From the NCBI GenBank assembly GCA_020025305.1, contig JAHHSG010000013.1, positions 1 through 60,995 on the forward strand: a DNA stretch of 60,995 bases. The letters are read 5' to 3'. This document shows positions 51,895 to 60,863 of the stretch, in pieces (positions within the stretch are counted from its first letter, which is position 1; every line of letters starts with the position of its first letter). The notes beneath the pieces are model-generated. The model was not told the origin of the DNA. It made no database searches and worked only from the letters and a program-made list of their open reading frames with translations. The translations under genes and the position numbers were made by a program. This DNA is from Oscillospiraceae bacterium (GTDB lineage: Bacteria > Bacillota > Clostridia > Oscillospirales > Oscillospiraceae).

Positions 51895-53274
51895 ATGAGA
51901 CTACCTGAGCACCCGATAGAGCTGAATAATTATCTGAACCAGCACTTCACCTGTACCTGCGGCCGCGACCATTATGCATCGCTGCGCGCCGTTCGGATCG
52001 GTGCCGGGGTGCTGGAGGAACTGCCCGGTCTTGTCAAGCTGATGGGCTTTGAGAGCCTCTATCTCATCTCGGATCCTATTACCTACCAGATCGCCGGTGA
52101 GCGCTGCAGCGCCATCCTGACCGGAGCGGGGATCCGGAACAAGATCATCCAGCTGCAGAATCTGGGCTTCGACGAGGCCACACTGGGCGAAATCACTGTG
52201 GAGATGCCCGCTGACTGTGACCTGGTAGTTGCCGTGGGAACGGGTGCCATCAACGACATGACCCGCTTTTTCAGCTATCGTCTGGGCCGGCCCTTCTTCA
52301 CCGTGGCCACAGCCGCTCCTATGGACGGCTTTGCCTCCAGTGTGGCAGCTATCCAGTACCGGAATCTCAAGACCACCTTTGAGGCTCAGACGCCTACGGC
52401 GATCATCGGTGATACGGATATCCTGAAGAACGCACCCTACCGCATGATTGCGGCGGGCCTGGGTGATTTGCTGGGTAAGTTTACCTGTTTGTGCGACTGG
52501 AAGCTGGCTCGGCTCATCAACGGCGAGCACTACTGCCAGAGTATTGTGACGCTGGTGGAGACCTGTGTGCAGGATGTGCTGGCCTCAGCTGGCAGGGCCG
52601 GTGAGCGGGATCCGGAGACCATCGGCAAGATCATGGAGGGACTGGTGCTGGCCGGTGTGGCTATGAGCCTCTACGGCAATTCCCGGCCGGCCTCCGGCTG
52701 TGAGCACCATATGTCCCACTACTGGGAGATGATGTTCGAGCAGCGGGGTGAGAAGCCGGTGCCCCATGGCACTCAGGTGGGTGTGGGTACCGCACTGGTG
52801 CTGCAGCTGGTAGAAAAGCTGCGCGCCCACCCGGTGAACTTTGAGGCGGCCCGCGCTGCGGCCCGAGCCTATGATCCGGTCCGCTGGGAACAAGAAATCC
52901 GCCAGGCCTACGGCCCCGCAGCCGACGGCGTCATCGCAATGGAGGCCGCAGCACACAAGAATGATACGGAAGACCGCCTGCGCCGCATCGATGTGATGGA
53001 GCAGCACTGGGAGGAGATACTCCGTCTGTTGGAGGAGCTTCCCTCTTCCCGGCAGATCCGGGAACTGCTCTACTCCCTCCAGTCGCCGGAACTGCCCCAG
53101 CAGATCGGCGTGGACCGGCAGATGCTACGAAATACATTCCGCTGCTGCAAAGAAGTCCGGGCCCGATATACCATCTTCCAGATGGTCTGGGACCTGGGAC
53201 TGATGGAGGAGCTGTCCGATCAGGTGATCGACGACTGCTTTGCAGAAGAAGACAGGACGGGAACCGACCAGTAA
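51895..53274 (+). CDS. araM: sn-Glycerol-1-phosphate dehydrogenase
   Basis: 459 residues, AraM/EgsA family of metal-dependent dehydrogenases interconverting DHAP and sn-glycerol-1-phosphate with NAD(P)H. NAD site VVAVGTGAINDMTRFFSYRLGRPFFTVATAAPMDGFASS (near residues 112-150), metal ligands in GLGDLLGKFTCLCDWKLA, SGCEHHMSHYWEMMF (near 278) and VPHGTQVGVGTALVL are present. Short ATG with TTGGAGG upstream; a longer frame is inside the promoter. In Bacillus araM sits in the arabinose operon; here it accompanies a glycerophosphodiester importer and phosphodiesterase, suggesting oxidation of G1P to DHAP. Confidence 0.92.
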   Translation: MRLPEHPIELNNYLNQHFTCTCGRDHYASLRAVRIGAGVLEELPGLVKLMGFESLYLISDPITYQIAGERCSAILTGAGIRNKIIQLQNLGFDEATLGEITVEMPADCDLVVAVGTGAINDMTRFFSYRLGRPFFTVATAAPMDGFASSVAAIQYRNLKTTFEAQTPTAIIGDTDILKNAPYRMIAAGLGDLLGKFTCLCDWKLARLINGEHYCQSIVTLVETCVQDVLASAGRAGERDPETIGKIMEGLVLAGVAMSLYGNSRPASGCEHHMSHYWEMMFEQRGEKPVPHGTQVGVGTALVLQLVEKLRAHPVNFEAARAAARAYDPVRWEQEIRQAYGPAADGVIAMEAAAHKNDTEDRLRRIDVMEQHWEEILRLLEELPSSRQIRELLYSLQSPELPQQIGVDRQMLRNTFRCCKEVRARYTIFQMVWDLGLMEELSDQVIDDCFAEEDRTGTDQ

Positions 53275-53325
53275 GAGAAGAACAGAACTTCTCCGTTCCG
53301 GCATCAACAACCGAGGAGGATGAAT

Positions 53326-54024
53326 ATGCTCACAATTCTGGACCCGCTGCGGACACTGAACATCGCCTCGATCCTGCTGCGCTTTTTGTTGGCGGTGGCC
53401 TGTGGCGCCGTCATCGGCTTTGAACGGGGCAAGAATCGGCACGCAGCCGGCCTGCGGACCCATATCATCGTCTGTATCGGCGCGGCTTCCGTGATGCTCC
53501 TTAGCCAGTTTTTGTTGGTGAGCACCGGACTGAAGGGTGACCCGGCCCGGCTGGGTGCCCAGGTGATCAGCGGGATTGGCTTTTTGGGAGCCGGGACCAT
53601 TGTGATCACGGGCCATCACCGGGCACAGCGGGTCAAGGGGCTGACGACGGCAGCCGGCCTGTGGGCCTCGGCCTGCATGGGCCTGCTCATCGGCGGCGGC
53701 TTCTATGAGGCGGCCATCATCATGTGCGCCTTTCTCTTTGCCGTGATCGTGACGCTCAACCGGCTGGATGAGAAGTACCTGAAAGACTCGACCACGCTGC
53801 GACTCTACATTGAATTTACGGCGGACACCCCGTTCTCGGCAATTCTGACCACGCTGCGCCGCAGCCACTGGCATATGTCCCATTTGGAGTGTCCCAGCGG
53901 TGTCTGCCAGTCGGTGAACAGCGCCATCATTGATATTCAAAGGAATGGACTGGACTCGAACCGGGAAATGCTGCTGGAATCTCTGCGGTCTACGGACGGT
54001 GTCCTGTTTGTGGAAGATGCCTGA
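53326..54024 (+). CDS. MgtC/SapB family membrane protein
   Basis: 232 residues. N-terminal MgtC domain with four to five membrane segments: LLRFLLAVACGAVIGFERGKNRHAAGLRTHIIVCIGAASVML (residues 18-58), QVISGIGFLGAGTIVITG and GLTTAAGLWASACMGLLIGGGFY, followed by an ACT-like cytoplasmic tail. The family influences magnesium homeostasis and membrane ATPases; some are linked to lipid or teichoic-acid stress. The ATG at 53326 is 5 bases after GAGGAGGA; one at 53320 overlaps the SD. 51 bases after araM, probably the same transcript. Confidence 0.88.
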   Translation: MLTILDPLRTLNIASILLRFLLAVACGAVIGFERGKNRHAAGLRTHIIVCIGAASVMLLSQFLLVSTGLKGDPARLGAQVISGIGFLGAGTIVITGHHRAQRVKGLTTAAGLWASACMGLLIGGGFYEAAIIMCAFLFAVIVTLNRLDEKYLKDSTTLRLYIEFTADTPFSAILTTLRRSHWHMSHLECPSGVCQSVNSAIIDIQRNGLDSNREMLLESLRSTDGVLFVEDA

Positions 54025-54328
54025 GGGACGGGACGGCGTGTCCTGTGCACCTGCGGACGCAGGACCCACTTACCATATATAGTGTTCATGCGCTGCCTTT
54101 GAGCATCAGGATGATAGATTACCTCTTGGTTATCACAGAAAGGAAGACAGGAGACCGGTACGGACTGTTCTCCTCTCCTTTCTTCAATGGCTTGTGATAT
54201 AGGGGAAATATCTTTTTCGGACGGATAGGTTTTTCGACAGAACCCGCAAAACCTATATATTCCGTTGGAAATATCTTTTTGGGGCGGACTTGCCAAGCTT
54301 GGAGATTGGAAAAGATATCTCCTGAAAG

Positions 54329-54359
54329 ACCCGGTAACCGTAACGGTTACCGGGTTTTT
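54329..54359 (+). terminator. Rho-independent terminator downstream of mgtC
   Basis: ACCCGGTAACCGT/ACGGTTACCGGGT stem with almost no loop bases besides the centre, then TTTTTC. Strong intrinsic terminator signal. Confidence 0.82.
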
Positions 54360-54380
54360 CGTGCCACAAAGAATTTCGGC

Positions 54381-54503
54381 TTCAGCAGCAAACGGCAAAA
54401 TTTCTGGAGCAAATCGTTGAATCCGGAGCGACTTACCGCTGTGTGGTGCAGCGATATTACCTATATTTCAACCATAAATGGTTTTATATATCTGACAAAG
54501 TAG
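54381..54503 (+). pseudogene. IS3-family transposase (OrfB) fragment
   Basis: One frame reads SLNPERLTAVWCSDITYIST then INGFIYLTK and stops. The W.SDITYI...GF.YL signature is the start of the DDE catalytic core of IS3/IS150-type transposases (first Asp in SDIT). Nothing before or after the short stretch belongs to the enzyme, so it is an inactive fragment of about 40 codons. Confidence 0.75.
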
Positions 54504-54613
54504 TTATTGAAAAGAGAATCTAATCTTGATACAATTTAAAGGAAAACACTGCGCAGAGACAGAAAGCGATTATGCATCAAGGGAAATCTTTACATAGAAA
54601 GGACACAAATGGT

Positions 54614-55477
54614 TTGAATAAAATGAAGAGAAAAAAATGCGGGGCTGTTTTATTGGATTATTTGCTGATTACTTTGGGTGTAGTGATCATCGCATCGGCC
54701 GTCTATTTCTTTTTGGTTCCCTCGCATTTGGTGGTTGGCAGCATTTCTGGTTTGGCAATTGTCATCACAGAACTGACCGGTGTGAGCATGACGGTTATCA
54801 CAATGGGGCTGAATGTCTTGTTTTTGCTGCTGGGCCTTATTTTTGTGGGAAAAGAATTTGGCATTAAGACGTTCTATACATCCATACTATTACCTGTGAT
54901 CTTAGGTATATGGGAGTATCTGTTCCCGGATTTTACATCCATCATGGAAGAACCTTTTTTGGATATGCTTTGTTTTTGCCTGTTTATTTCCATAGGACAG
55001 GCGATTTTGTTTTGCCGCAACGCTTCCTCCGGCGGTCTGGACATTGCCGCAAAGATTGTCAATAAATATTTCCGCTTGGATTTGGGCGTGTCATTGATCC
55101 TTTGCGGTACCATTGTGTCTCTGTCCGCGGCTTTTGCTTACGATATCAAGACGGTTGTACTGGGTTTGTTGGGGACCTATTTGAGTGGGACGGTGCTGGA
55201 CCATATCTTATTTGGGATCAACTCCAAGAAAAAAGTTTGCATCATTTCGAAGGAAAACGACGTGATCCAGGACTTTGTGCTGCATGACCTCGGCAGCGGA
55301 GCCACATTGTACGAAGCTGTTGGGGCTTTTACCAACGAAGTGCGCCAGGAAATTGCCGTAATCGTTAATAAGGCGGAGTACTCTAAATTGATGGCCTTTA
55401 TCTCCAAAACAGATGAAAATGCCTTTGTGACGGTCTATACGGTCAACGAGATCATCTATCGACCGAAGAACTTATAA
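54614..55477 (+). CDS. YitT family membrane protein (DUF161/DUF2179)
   Basis: 287 residues from a TTG start with AAAGGA 10 bases upstream; ATG at 54623 and ATG at 54572 are alternatives with poorer SD. Five to six membrane segments (LLDYLLITLGVVIIASAVYFFLVPSHLVVGSISGLAIVI...; MGLNVLFLLLGLIFVG; FCLFISIGQAILF) with the GxSGLAI and NASSGGLDIAAKIVNKYF family signatures, and a C-terminal DUF2179 domain (HDLGSGATLYEAVGAFTNEVRQEIAVIV). Function of YitT proteins is unknown; often transporter-like. Monocistronic. Confidence 0.9.
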   Translation: MNKMKRKKCGAVLLDYLLITLGVVIIASAVYFFLVPSHLVVGSISGLAIVITELTGVSMTVITMGLNVLFLLLGLIFVGKEFGIKTFYTSILLPVILGIWEYLFPDFTSIMEEPFLDMLCFCLFISIGQAILFCRNASSGGLDIAAKIVNKYFRLDLGVSLILCGTIVSLSAAFAYDIKTVVLGLLGTYLSGTVLDHILFGINSKKKVCIISKENDVIQDFVLHDLGSGATLYEAVGAFTNEVRQEIAVIVNKAEYSKLMAFISKTDENAFVTVYTVNEIIYRPKNL

Positions 55478-55635
55478 GCGGCGCGAATTGCTGTAAAAAC
55501 GAAAAATGATGCCCATTGCCGTTATTCCATGCCGATGGCAGTGGAGTGATGGGGGAAAACGGTAAAAGTGTTGTGCTTTACCGAATGGATGTTTTGAGAA
55601 GAATTATCATTGTAGCTGGAGCAGGAGGGCACAAA

Positions 55636-56253
55636 ATGGCTTGCTATATTTTTGGCGCAGGATCTTTTTATGGCTTGGACCGGCATCCTGAGCCGCAGGA
55701 TTATGTGATTGCTGCGGATGGAGGATGGCTGGCCTGTGAAAAGGCGGGAGTGAAGCCACAGCTGCTGCTGGGGGATTTTGACTCGTTGAAAGACGTGCCT
55801 GCCTTTACCAGTGTGGAACGCTTTCCTGTGGAGAAGGATGACACGGATATGATGCTGGCCATCAAGCGAGGGCTGGCAGAGGGACACCGGGAGTTTCACA
55901 TTTACGGTGGTTTAGGTGGTCGGCGTACCGACCACTCGGTGGCTAATATGCAGGCGTTGGCCTATTTGGCCCACCATGGAGCGGAGGGGTGGCTCTACGG
56001 TGACGGAGAGCGTTTTACCGCAATCTATAATGGCAGCATAAGCTTCCCAGCACAGCCAGACGGCATCCTCTCTGTTTTTTGCTGGGGAGGAGATGCAGAG
56101 GGTGTGTCTATCTGCGGAGCCCAATATACTTTGGAAGATGGTATACTGGCGGCAGATTTGGCCCTAGGAGTCAGTAACCATTTCTGCGGCAGGGCAGTGA
56201 CGATATCTGTACGCAGAGGCTGTCTGCTGCTATGTCTGCGTGGAGAGGAATAA
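55636..56253 (+). CDS. thiN: Thiamine pyrophosphokinase
   Basis: 205 residues. Adds pyrophosphate from ATP to thiamine to make TPP. YVIAADGGWLACEKAGVKPQLLLGDFDSL (residues 21-49, the catalytic aspartates), FPVEKDDTDMMLAIKRGLAEG (near 64-84), YGGLGGRRTDHSVANM and the C-terminal thiamine-binding domain ending ISVRRGCLLLCL are standard. ATG chosen with GGAGGG upstream. Followed by a terminator hairpin. Confidence 0.93.
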   Translation: MACYIFGAGSFYGLDRHPEPQDYVIAADGGWLACEKAGVKPQLLLGDFDSLKDVPAFTSVERFPVEKDDTDMMLAIKRGLAEGHREFHIYGGLGGRRTDHSVANMQALAYLAHHGAEGWLYGDGERFTAIYNGSISFPAQPDGILSVFCWGGDAEGVSICGAQYTLEDGILAADLALGVSNHFCGRAVTISVRRGCLLLCLRGEE

Positions 56254-56565
56254 GCAATGCAAGCTGCCATCAAAAAACGGTGCGATCCAATGGGCATGCC
56301 CCATAAGGAAGTTTTAAGAAGAACAGCAGGTGTCGATATATTCCGACACCTGCTGCTTATTTTTGCATACTTTCTCCGGGAGGTTTTAGGAACACACTCC
56401 TGACGAGGGCACTGTTTTACAACTCTTGGGAGTATAAACAGTATGCTCGCTAAAATAATGCAGACATTTTCTCCCAAAAAAATATATCTGTTTTTATATT
56501 TACTGTGCTTATGAATATGTATTCGGATGTCATAAGTGTTAAAAAATCAAAATAGAACGAACAGT
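56254..56565. other. Intergenic region between thiN and XRE gene
   Basis: 312 bases. Holds the hairpin at 56323-56362 and AT-rich sequence to the end of the convergent XRE gene; no ORF, repeat or RNA gene is evident. Confidence 0.45.
56323..56362 (+). terminator. Terminator after thiN
   Basis: Stem GCAGCAGGTGTCG-like (AACAGCAGGTGTCG with CGACACCTGCTG) around ATATATTC, followed by CTTATTTTTG. Confidence 0.75.
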
Positions 56566-56757
56566 TTACTCTAAGATAAACAACTCTTCTACCGGTGTTT
56601 GCAAAAGACGAGCAAGTCGCATCGCCAATTCCAATGTAGGATCATATTTATCGTTCTCAATTGCAATAATGGTCTGTCGGCTAACTCCTACTTTGGCGGC
56701 CAAATCTTCCTGGCGCAAACCTGCTTCTTTTCGCAAGCGCTTAATTTCATTTTTCAT
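56566..56757 (-). CDS. Small XRE-family transcriptional regulator
   Basis: 63 residues, consisting only of a Cro/CI helix-turn-helix: IKRLRKEAGLRQEDLAAKVGVSRQTIIAIENDKYDPTLELAMRLARLL. Such short regulators commonly sit next to a small membrane protein and repress their own operon. It starts 5 bases after the stop of the membrane gene, so the two are co-transcribed. The QEDLAAKVGVSRQTI turn and the VEELFILE tail are typical of the subgroup found with DUF-membrane partners. Confidence 0.88.
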   Translation of the reverse strand: MKNEIKRLRKEAGLRQEDLAAKVGVSRQTIIAIENDKYDPTLELAMRLARLLQTPVEELFILE

Positions 56758-56762
56758 TATTC

Positions 56763-57092
56763 TTACGACCTAACAATGAAAATGGTTCCAATGAAAAGTA
56801 CAATAGCCACCACAGCCAAACATCCAAGGATTACCCAAAGCAGTTTATTAGGCTCACGATATTCTTCGTCATCATCTATCATTTTTCGTTTCATCACCAT
56901 TTGTGAAAAGCTTTGTACACTAACTACAAGGCACACAACCAGCCCTGGAATAATGTTATACTTCTCACCATTCACAAGCGTCTGTCTGCAATTGTATAGC
57001 GTCCAAATAGAAAGGATCGCCAGTGTAATCCTGTAGGAAATCTCTTCTGCACGCAACTGAATCTTTCTGTCCATTTCATCCATTTTTTTCAT
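56763..57092 (-). CDS. Small membrane protein paired with XRE regulator
   Basis: 109 residues, family not recognised. Two hydrophobic stretches (ITLALSILTLYNC-type region at about residues 22-36, and IIPGLVVCLVVSVQSF at about 47-62) and a third C-terminal one (LLWVILGCLAVVAIVLFIGTIFIV). First gene of the minus-strand pair with the regulator. Membrane partners of this kind may sense envelope state; nothing specific is shown here. Confidence 0.7.
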   Translation of the reverse strand: MKKMDEMDRKIQLRAEEISYRITLAILSIWTLYNCRQTLVNGEKYNIIPGLVVCLVVSVQSFSQMVMKRKMIDDDEEYREPNKLLWVILGCLAVVAIVLFIGTIFIVRS

Positions 57093-57676
57093 AATAGCCC
57101 TCCCGTAATGTCAAATATAAGCCTGATAAAGTAAAGAGCTCTTTACATTTTCATTATAACCATATAGTTGAAAAAGTCAAGATGTTTTTACATTTTGAAC
57201 CAGTTGGTTATGGATACCATGCTCTCTGATCAGAACAAAAGCCGTCAACCCACGCAGGACGGACGGCTTTGCGTCTGTTAGGAATATTTTGATTCTGGTA
57301 ACACTTTATCTTTTCCGTAATAATACCATAATCTGCTGAACTTGCTAATTGTTTTAGGGTCCATAGGATTTCCGGTCGCAAAAAGGGTTGGGTCATTTCA
57401 CGAAAGCCTTTTGACTGAAAACAGCACTTCACGGTTAATCAAGCGAAAAAATCAGGGGGCATCCAAAAGGATTCCCCCTGATCAATGTGCATTTTGCAAT
57501 TACTTCCTCATCTGGCGTATGCAATGGATCGCACCGTTTTTTTGATGACGCAGATCAATGCCAAAGGGGACAATTTGATCCGGGAAATCCGATAGCCGTG
57601 CCGGATAACCGATCGCTGTATGCCTCTCGTGGGGGGAAGCTGTGGCAGCGGCGGCATAGAGATTTCCTTTCGAAGA
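57093..57676. other. 584-base region without intact gene
   Basis: Contains an inverted repeat at 57240-57272 (AAAGCCGTC/GACGGCTTT), an inverted repeat at 57453-57482 (ATCAGGGGG/CCCCCTGAT) that resembles a terminator, and a minus-strand frame at 57278-57396 reading LFATGNPMDPKTISKF and ending LPESKYS, faintly like a phage-integrase C-terminal region. No gene with SD is supported; it may be decayed mobile DNA. Confidence 0.4.
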
Positions 57677-59026
57677 TCATGCCTCGTCGTCTACGGCTAA
57701 TTGCAGAAGGCGGGAGGCGATAGGCCCTGCCACGTCTGCGCCGCCTCCGCCATTTTCTACCAGTACCACAAAGGCTAAAGGCTGAGCCGGATCATCGAGA
57801 AAACCGGTAAACCATGCGTGGGGCGTTTGCCCTGCGCCTACCTCTGCAGTGCCGGATTTGGCGCAGATCGACAGATCTCCAAAATTGGACTGCCCGTAGG
57901 TGGCATCAACGCTATGCGCCATCATGTCATGCAGTGTCTCGTAGGTGTGAGGTGACCAGCTGCCATGTACCGTATCCTTGCCGCCTATGGGGACAGGCAG
58001 AGAAAATGGACCTGTTTCACGATGAATCAACCGGGGCGCTGCGGCGCTGCCATCACCGGCGATGATTCCCATCAGTGTCATCATAGCACAGGGGTTTACC
58101 AAATCGTTAAATTGTCCCACACCGGACCAGCCCAGTTCGTAGCTGTCGCTGATTGTGTAGCTGCCAGCGGCTGTTTCGATGCCGTTGATCGTTTGCGAGG
58201 ACAGCAATCCGGCGGATTCAGCATACTTTTTCATAGTTTCTCCGCCTAACTCCTCCGCTAGCTGGGCGAATACACCGTTGCAGGATTGAGCGAAGGCATC
58301 ATAGAGATCCAAGTCACCATGGGCGTAGGGGCAGGTAATCACGTCATCCCCTATGGTGAGCCTCCCGTCGCAGGAGAAACCGCGTTCTGTGATGTCGGGT
58401 ATCTGCTCTATCGCCGCTGCTGCGGTAACAATTTTAAAGATGGAACCGGGGGTGTAAGCGGCGGAGAGAAGGCGGTTGAGATAGACACCTTCGTAGGCGC
58501 TTTCACCGTCTTCTATATGCGGCGGATCCACCGGGTCAAAGGTGGGCGTGGAGACCATGCAAAGGATCTCGCCGGTTTCGTAGTTGTAGATGCCTACGGT
58601 ACCCTTGCGCCAACCCAGCTCCTCCAATGCGGCGGCGCACAGACGGGCATCCAGGGAGAGGTAGAGCTTGTGCCCCTTGCCCACCGTACCGCTGATAGGA
58701 TCGAAACCCACTAAATGGTGTGTCAAAGCGGCTTTAGCGGACGTGGAAATGTTATTTTCAGTATCACCTACGGCGTGGAGTGTGGCGCGGCGCACGGTGG
58801 AATCCTCATTGTAACTGTCAGTAGCTGCGTCATAGAGAAGGACACCACTGCGGTCTAAAATTTGCCCGCTGGAGAGCTGCCCGTTGGTAAAGGCGTGGTC
58901 GTTGGCAGAGAAGGCGGCCCATTGCCCGCCCTGTACCATATAGCGCAGGCAAAAGAGAACGACACCGCCGCCCAATAATATAATGAGGAGAAGCAGCAGT
59001 GTGGAACGGCGAAATACCTGTTTCAT
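57677..59026 (-). CDS. Penicillin-binding protein 2-like transpeptidase (PbpA type)
   Basis: 449 residues, short for a class B PBP. One N-terminal membrane anchor (residues 9-29), little dimerisation domain, then the DD-transpeptidase: nucleophile YTPGSIFKI (SxxK, near residue 192), QSCNGVF (SxN, near 250) and AKSGTAEVG (KTG-equivalent, near 393). Cross-links peptidoglycan outside the membrane. Two bases separate its ATG from the stop of the FHA-RodA gene, the usual SEDS-PBP pairing. The arrangement FHA, RodA and PbpA resembles the actinobacterial wall cluster. Confidence 0.92.
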   Translation of the reverse strand: MKQVFRRSTLLLLLIILLGGGVVLFCLRYMVQGGQWAAFSANDHAFTNGQLSSGQILDRSGVLLYDAATDSYNEDSTVRRATLHAVGDTENNISTSAKAALTHHLVGFDPISGTVGKGHKLYLSLDARLCAAALEELGWRKGTVGIYNYETGEILCMVSTPTFDPVDPPHIEDGESAYEGVYLNRLLSAAYTPGSIFKIVTAAAAIEQIPDITERGFSCDGRLTIGDDVITCPYAHGDLDLYDAFAQSCNGVFAQLAEELGGETMKKYAESAGLLSSQTINGIETAAGSYTISDSYELGWSGVGQFNDLVNPCAMMTLMGIIAGDGSAAAPRLIHRETGPFSLPVPIGGKDTVHGSWSPHTYETLHDMMAHSVDATYGQSNFGDLSICAKSGTAEVGAGQTPHAWFTGFLDDPAQPLAFVVLVENGGGGADVAGPIASRLLQLAVDDEA

Positions 59027-59028
59027 TG

Positions 59029-60825
59029 TTACTCACCGTCCTTTCTGAAGATCGTGTCAATGGGAATGTCCGGGTGCTGCTGAAAGAAGTTGCCGCTTGG
59101 TTCATCTTGGGGAGGGGATTTCTTTATTTTGGGCAGTTTTCGCGAAAGTGTGGCATTTTGCCGGGTGTCTGCTGCTTTCAAAAAGGCGGCCAATCCCCAG
59201 CAGGCAATCATACTGGATCCGCCCATGGAGACGAAGGGGAAGGTGACGCCAGTCAGGGGCAGCAGATCCACGGCACCCAGAACGTTTAGTGCTGTTTGGA
59301 AAACCAGCATGGCTGCTGTGCTGCAGGAGGTGATCGTGTAAAAGGTGGAGCGGGCCAGTTGTGCACAGCGCAAGGTGTATAAGGCCACGGTAATGATCAC
59401 GGCTACCGCAATCAGCGACAGAAGAAGGCCAAATTCTTCCCCTACCACGCCAAATACCAGATCCGTATTGGCAGCACCTACATATTTGAGCCAGCCGTCC
59501 GTGGGACCGGCCCCGAAGAGACCGCCTCCGGCAATAGCGGACATGGTGCGGCTCTGCTGGTAGCCGGTGGTCTGGGTGTACTCCCAAGCATGGAGCCATA
59601 CAGAGAAGCGGTCTGCAATATAGGGCTTAAAGTGGAGGACAATGCCGCCGGCAAACCCGGCAGCGCCGGCCATGAGCACAATAGAGGGAAAATCTCCTGT
59701 TCGCAAAAAGGCAATACAAAGGAAAGCTACAAAGAAGATCAGGGCTGTACCGAAGTCGCTCATCAACACAAGGCATCCAACACAAAAGGCAGAAAAAAGA
59801 AGCGTAAAAAATAGGTTCCGTTTGGTGAACAGACGATCAAGTGTAGCGGCACCTGCCAGAATAAAAGAAATTTTCACGAACTCGGAAGGTTGAAAGGACA
59901 GAGGACCGATAGAGACCCAGTTTTTAGCACCAAAAATCCGATCACCGAAAAGAACGTTAAAAGCCAGCAGGGCAGCGGCAGCCAGAGCCAGTGGCCAGCG
60001 CAGCGCTATAGACATCCGGAGGCTGCGCAAAAGAAGGCTGAGTACCAGATAAATTCCCATACCCAAAACTACAGTGATCAGCTGCTTATAAAGGGAGAGA
60101 GGATCGTAGGCGGCGCTGACACCAAAACCGATGGTGACAAGAAGAAAAATCATCGTTTCCAGCTCATAACCGGTGCGGCGCAATATACGATAAACAGCGT
60201 AGAAGAGCCAGCCCACAAGGCACAGGCCGCCGAAGCCCACAGAGATGGGAAGCCATGTCTCCTGTGTCAGGTCTGGGAGAAATTGCAGCCACATAAGAAT
60301 CTGGATCAGGCTCAAAAGCCACAAACTGGCGGCGGGAGAGAACGTCTTACCCGGACGGGTGCGCCGTTTGGCCTGCGCGACCTCGTCCTGCTGGGTGGAT
60401 GGGAAGAAAAAGAGATCTACACCACCTACAGAAATGGAATCGCCGGGGTGCAGGGGCTGGGGCTCAAAAATGTGCTTACCGTTCAGCAATACGCCGCTGC
60501 GGCTGTTGAGCGGGTAGACATGCCACTGCGCAGCCTCATCACGGCAGATGGCGGCATGGGTTCGGGATACGGAGGGGAAGTTGATGCGGATATCTGCACT
60601 GCGGCTGCGGCCGATCATATTTTCCCAATGATAGAGATCGTAGCGGGCACCGTTGGATAGGCTGAGGAATCCCCAAATCTCCGGTTCACCCATGGTCGTG
60701 AAAAGAGATCTGCAGCAGCGGATCAGCAGCAGCAGAGCCAGCAGAGAGATGGCGATTCGCCCTAAGAGCATCATATAGGGAAGAATGGTGGTTATTAAAT
60801 TGGTAAATAGTGTAGTCATAGGCAT
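59029..60825 (-). CDS. FHA domain fused to RodA/FtsW SEDS glycosyltransferase
   Basis: 598 residues. One N-terminal membrane segment (about 10-36), then an FHA phosphothreonine-binding domain (ENMIGRSRSADIRINFPSVSRTHAAI ... NSRSGVLLNGKHI, residues about 67-135, with the conserved GRS, SRTH and NG), then the SEDS polymerase with ten hydrophobic segments (SIGPLSFQPSEFVKISFILAGAATL; SDFGTALIFF; GAGPTDGWLKYVGAANTDLVFGVVGEEFG; LTGVTFPFVSMGGSSM). Polymerises glycan from lipid II; FHA suggests control by a Ser/Thr kinase. Two close ATGs (60825, 60819), no clear SD. Coupled to the PBP gene. Confidence 0.9.
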   Translation of the reverse strand: MPMTTLFTNLITTILPYMMLLGRIAISLLALLLLIRCCRSLFTTMGEPEIWGFLSLSNGARYDLYHWENMIGRSRSADIRINFPSVSRTHAAICRDEAAQWHVYPLNSRSGVLLNGKHIFEPQPLHPGDSISVGGVDLFFFPSTQQDEVAQAKRRTRPGKTFSPAASLWLLSLIQILMWLQFLPDLTQETWLPISVGFGGLCLVGWLFYAVYRILRRTGYELETMIFLLVTIGFGVSAAYDPLSLYKQLITVVLGMGIYLVLSLLLRSLRMSIALRWPLALAAAALLAFNVLFGDRIFGAKNWVSIGPLSFQPSEFVKISFILAGAATLDRLFTKRNLFFTLLFSAFCVGCLVLMSDFGTALIFFVAFLCIAFLRTGDFPSIVLMAGAAGFAGGIVLHFKPYIADRFSVWLHAWEYTQTTGYQQSRTMSAIAGGGLFGAGPTDGWLKYVGAANTDLVFGVVGEEFGLLLSLIAVAVIITVALYTLRCAQLARSTFYTITSCSTAAMLVFQTALNVLGAVDLLPLTGVTFPFVSMGGSSMIACWGLAAFLKAADTRQNATLSRKLPKIKKSPPQDEPSGNFFQQHPDIPIDTIFRKDGE

Positions 60826-60863
60826 TTATAAAGGACGTAAAACATAATATAATAGGTATATAC

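Larger units (their letters stand above)
54025..54613 (+). other. 589-base region without intact gene: terminator and IS3 remnant
   Basis: Holds a 13-base direct repeat GGAAATATCTTTTT (near 54207 and 54268), a strong hairpin at 54329-54359 and an IS3-type transposase fragment at 54381-54503. The two repeats and decayed transposase suggest the scar of an insertion sequence between mgtC and the YitT gene. Confidence 0.5.

Noticed and set aside
57278..57396. Tyrosine-recombinase-like fragment on the minus strand
   Set aside because: Only about 25 residues faintly resemble integrases and no catalytic Arg/His/Tyr pattern is visible; kept only as a remark in the intergenic entry.
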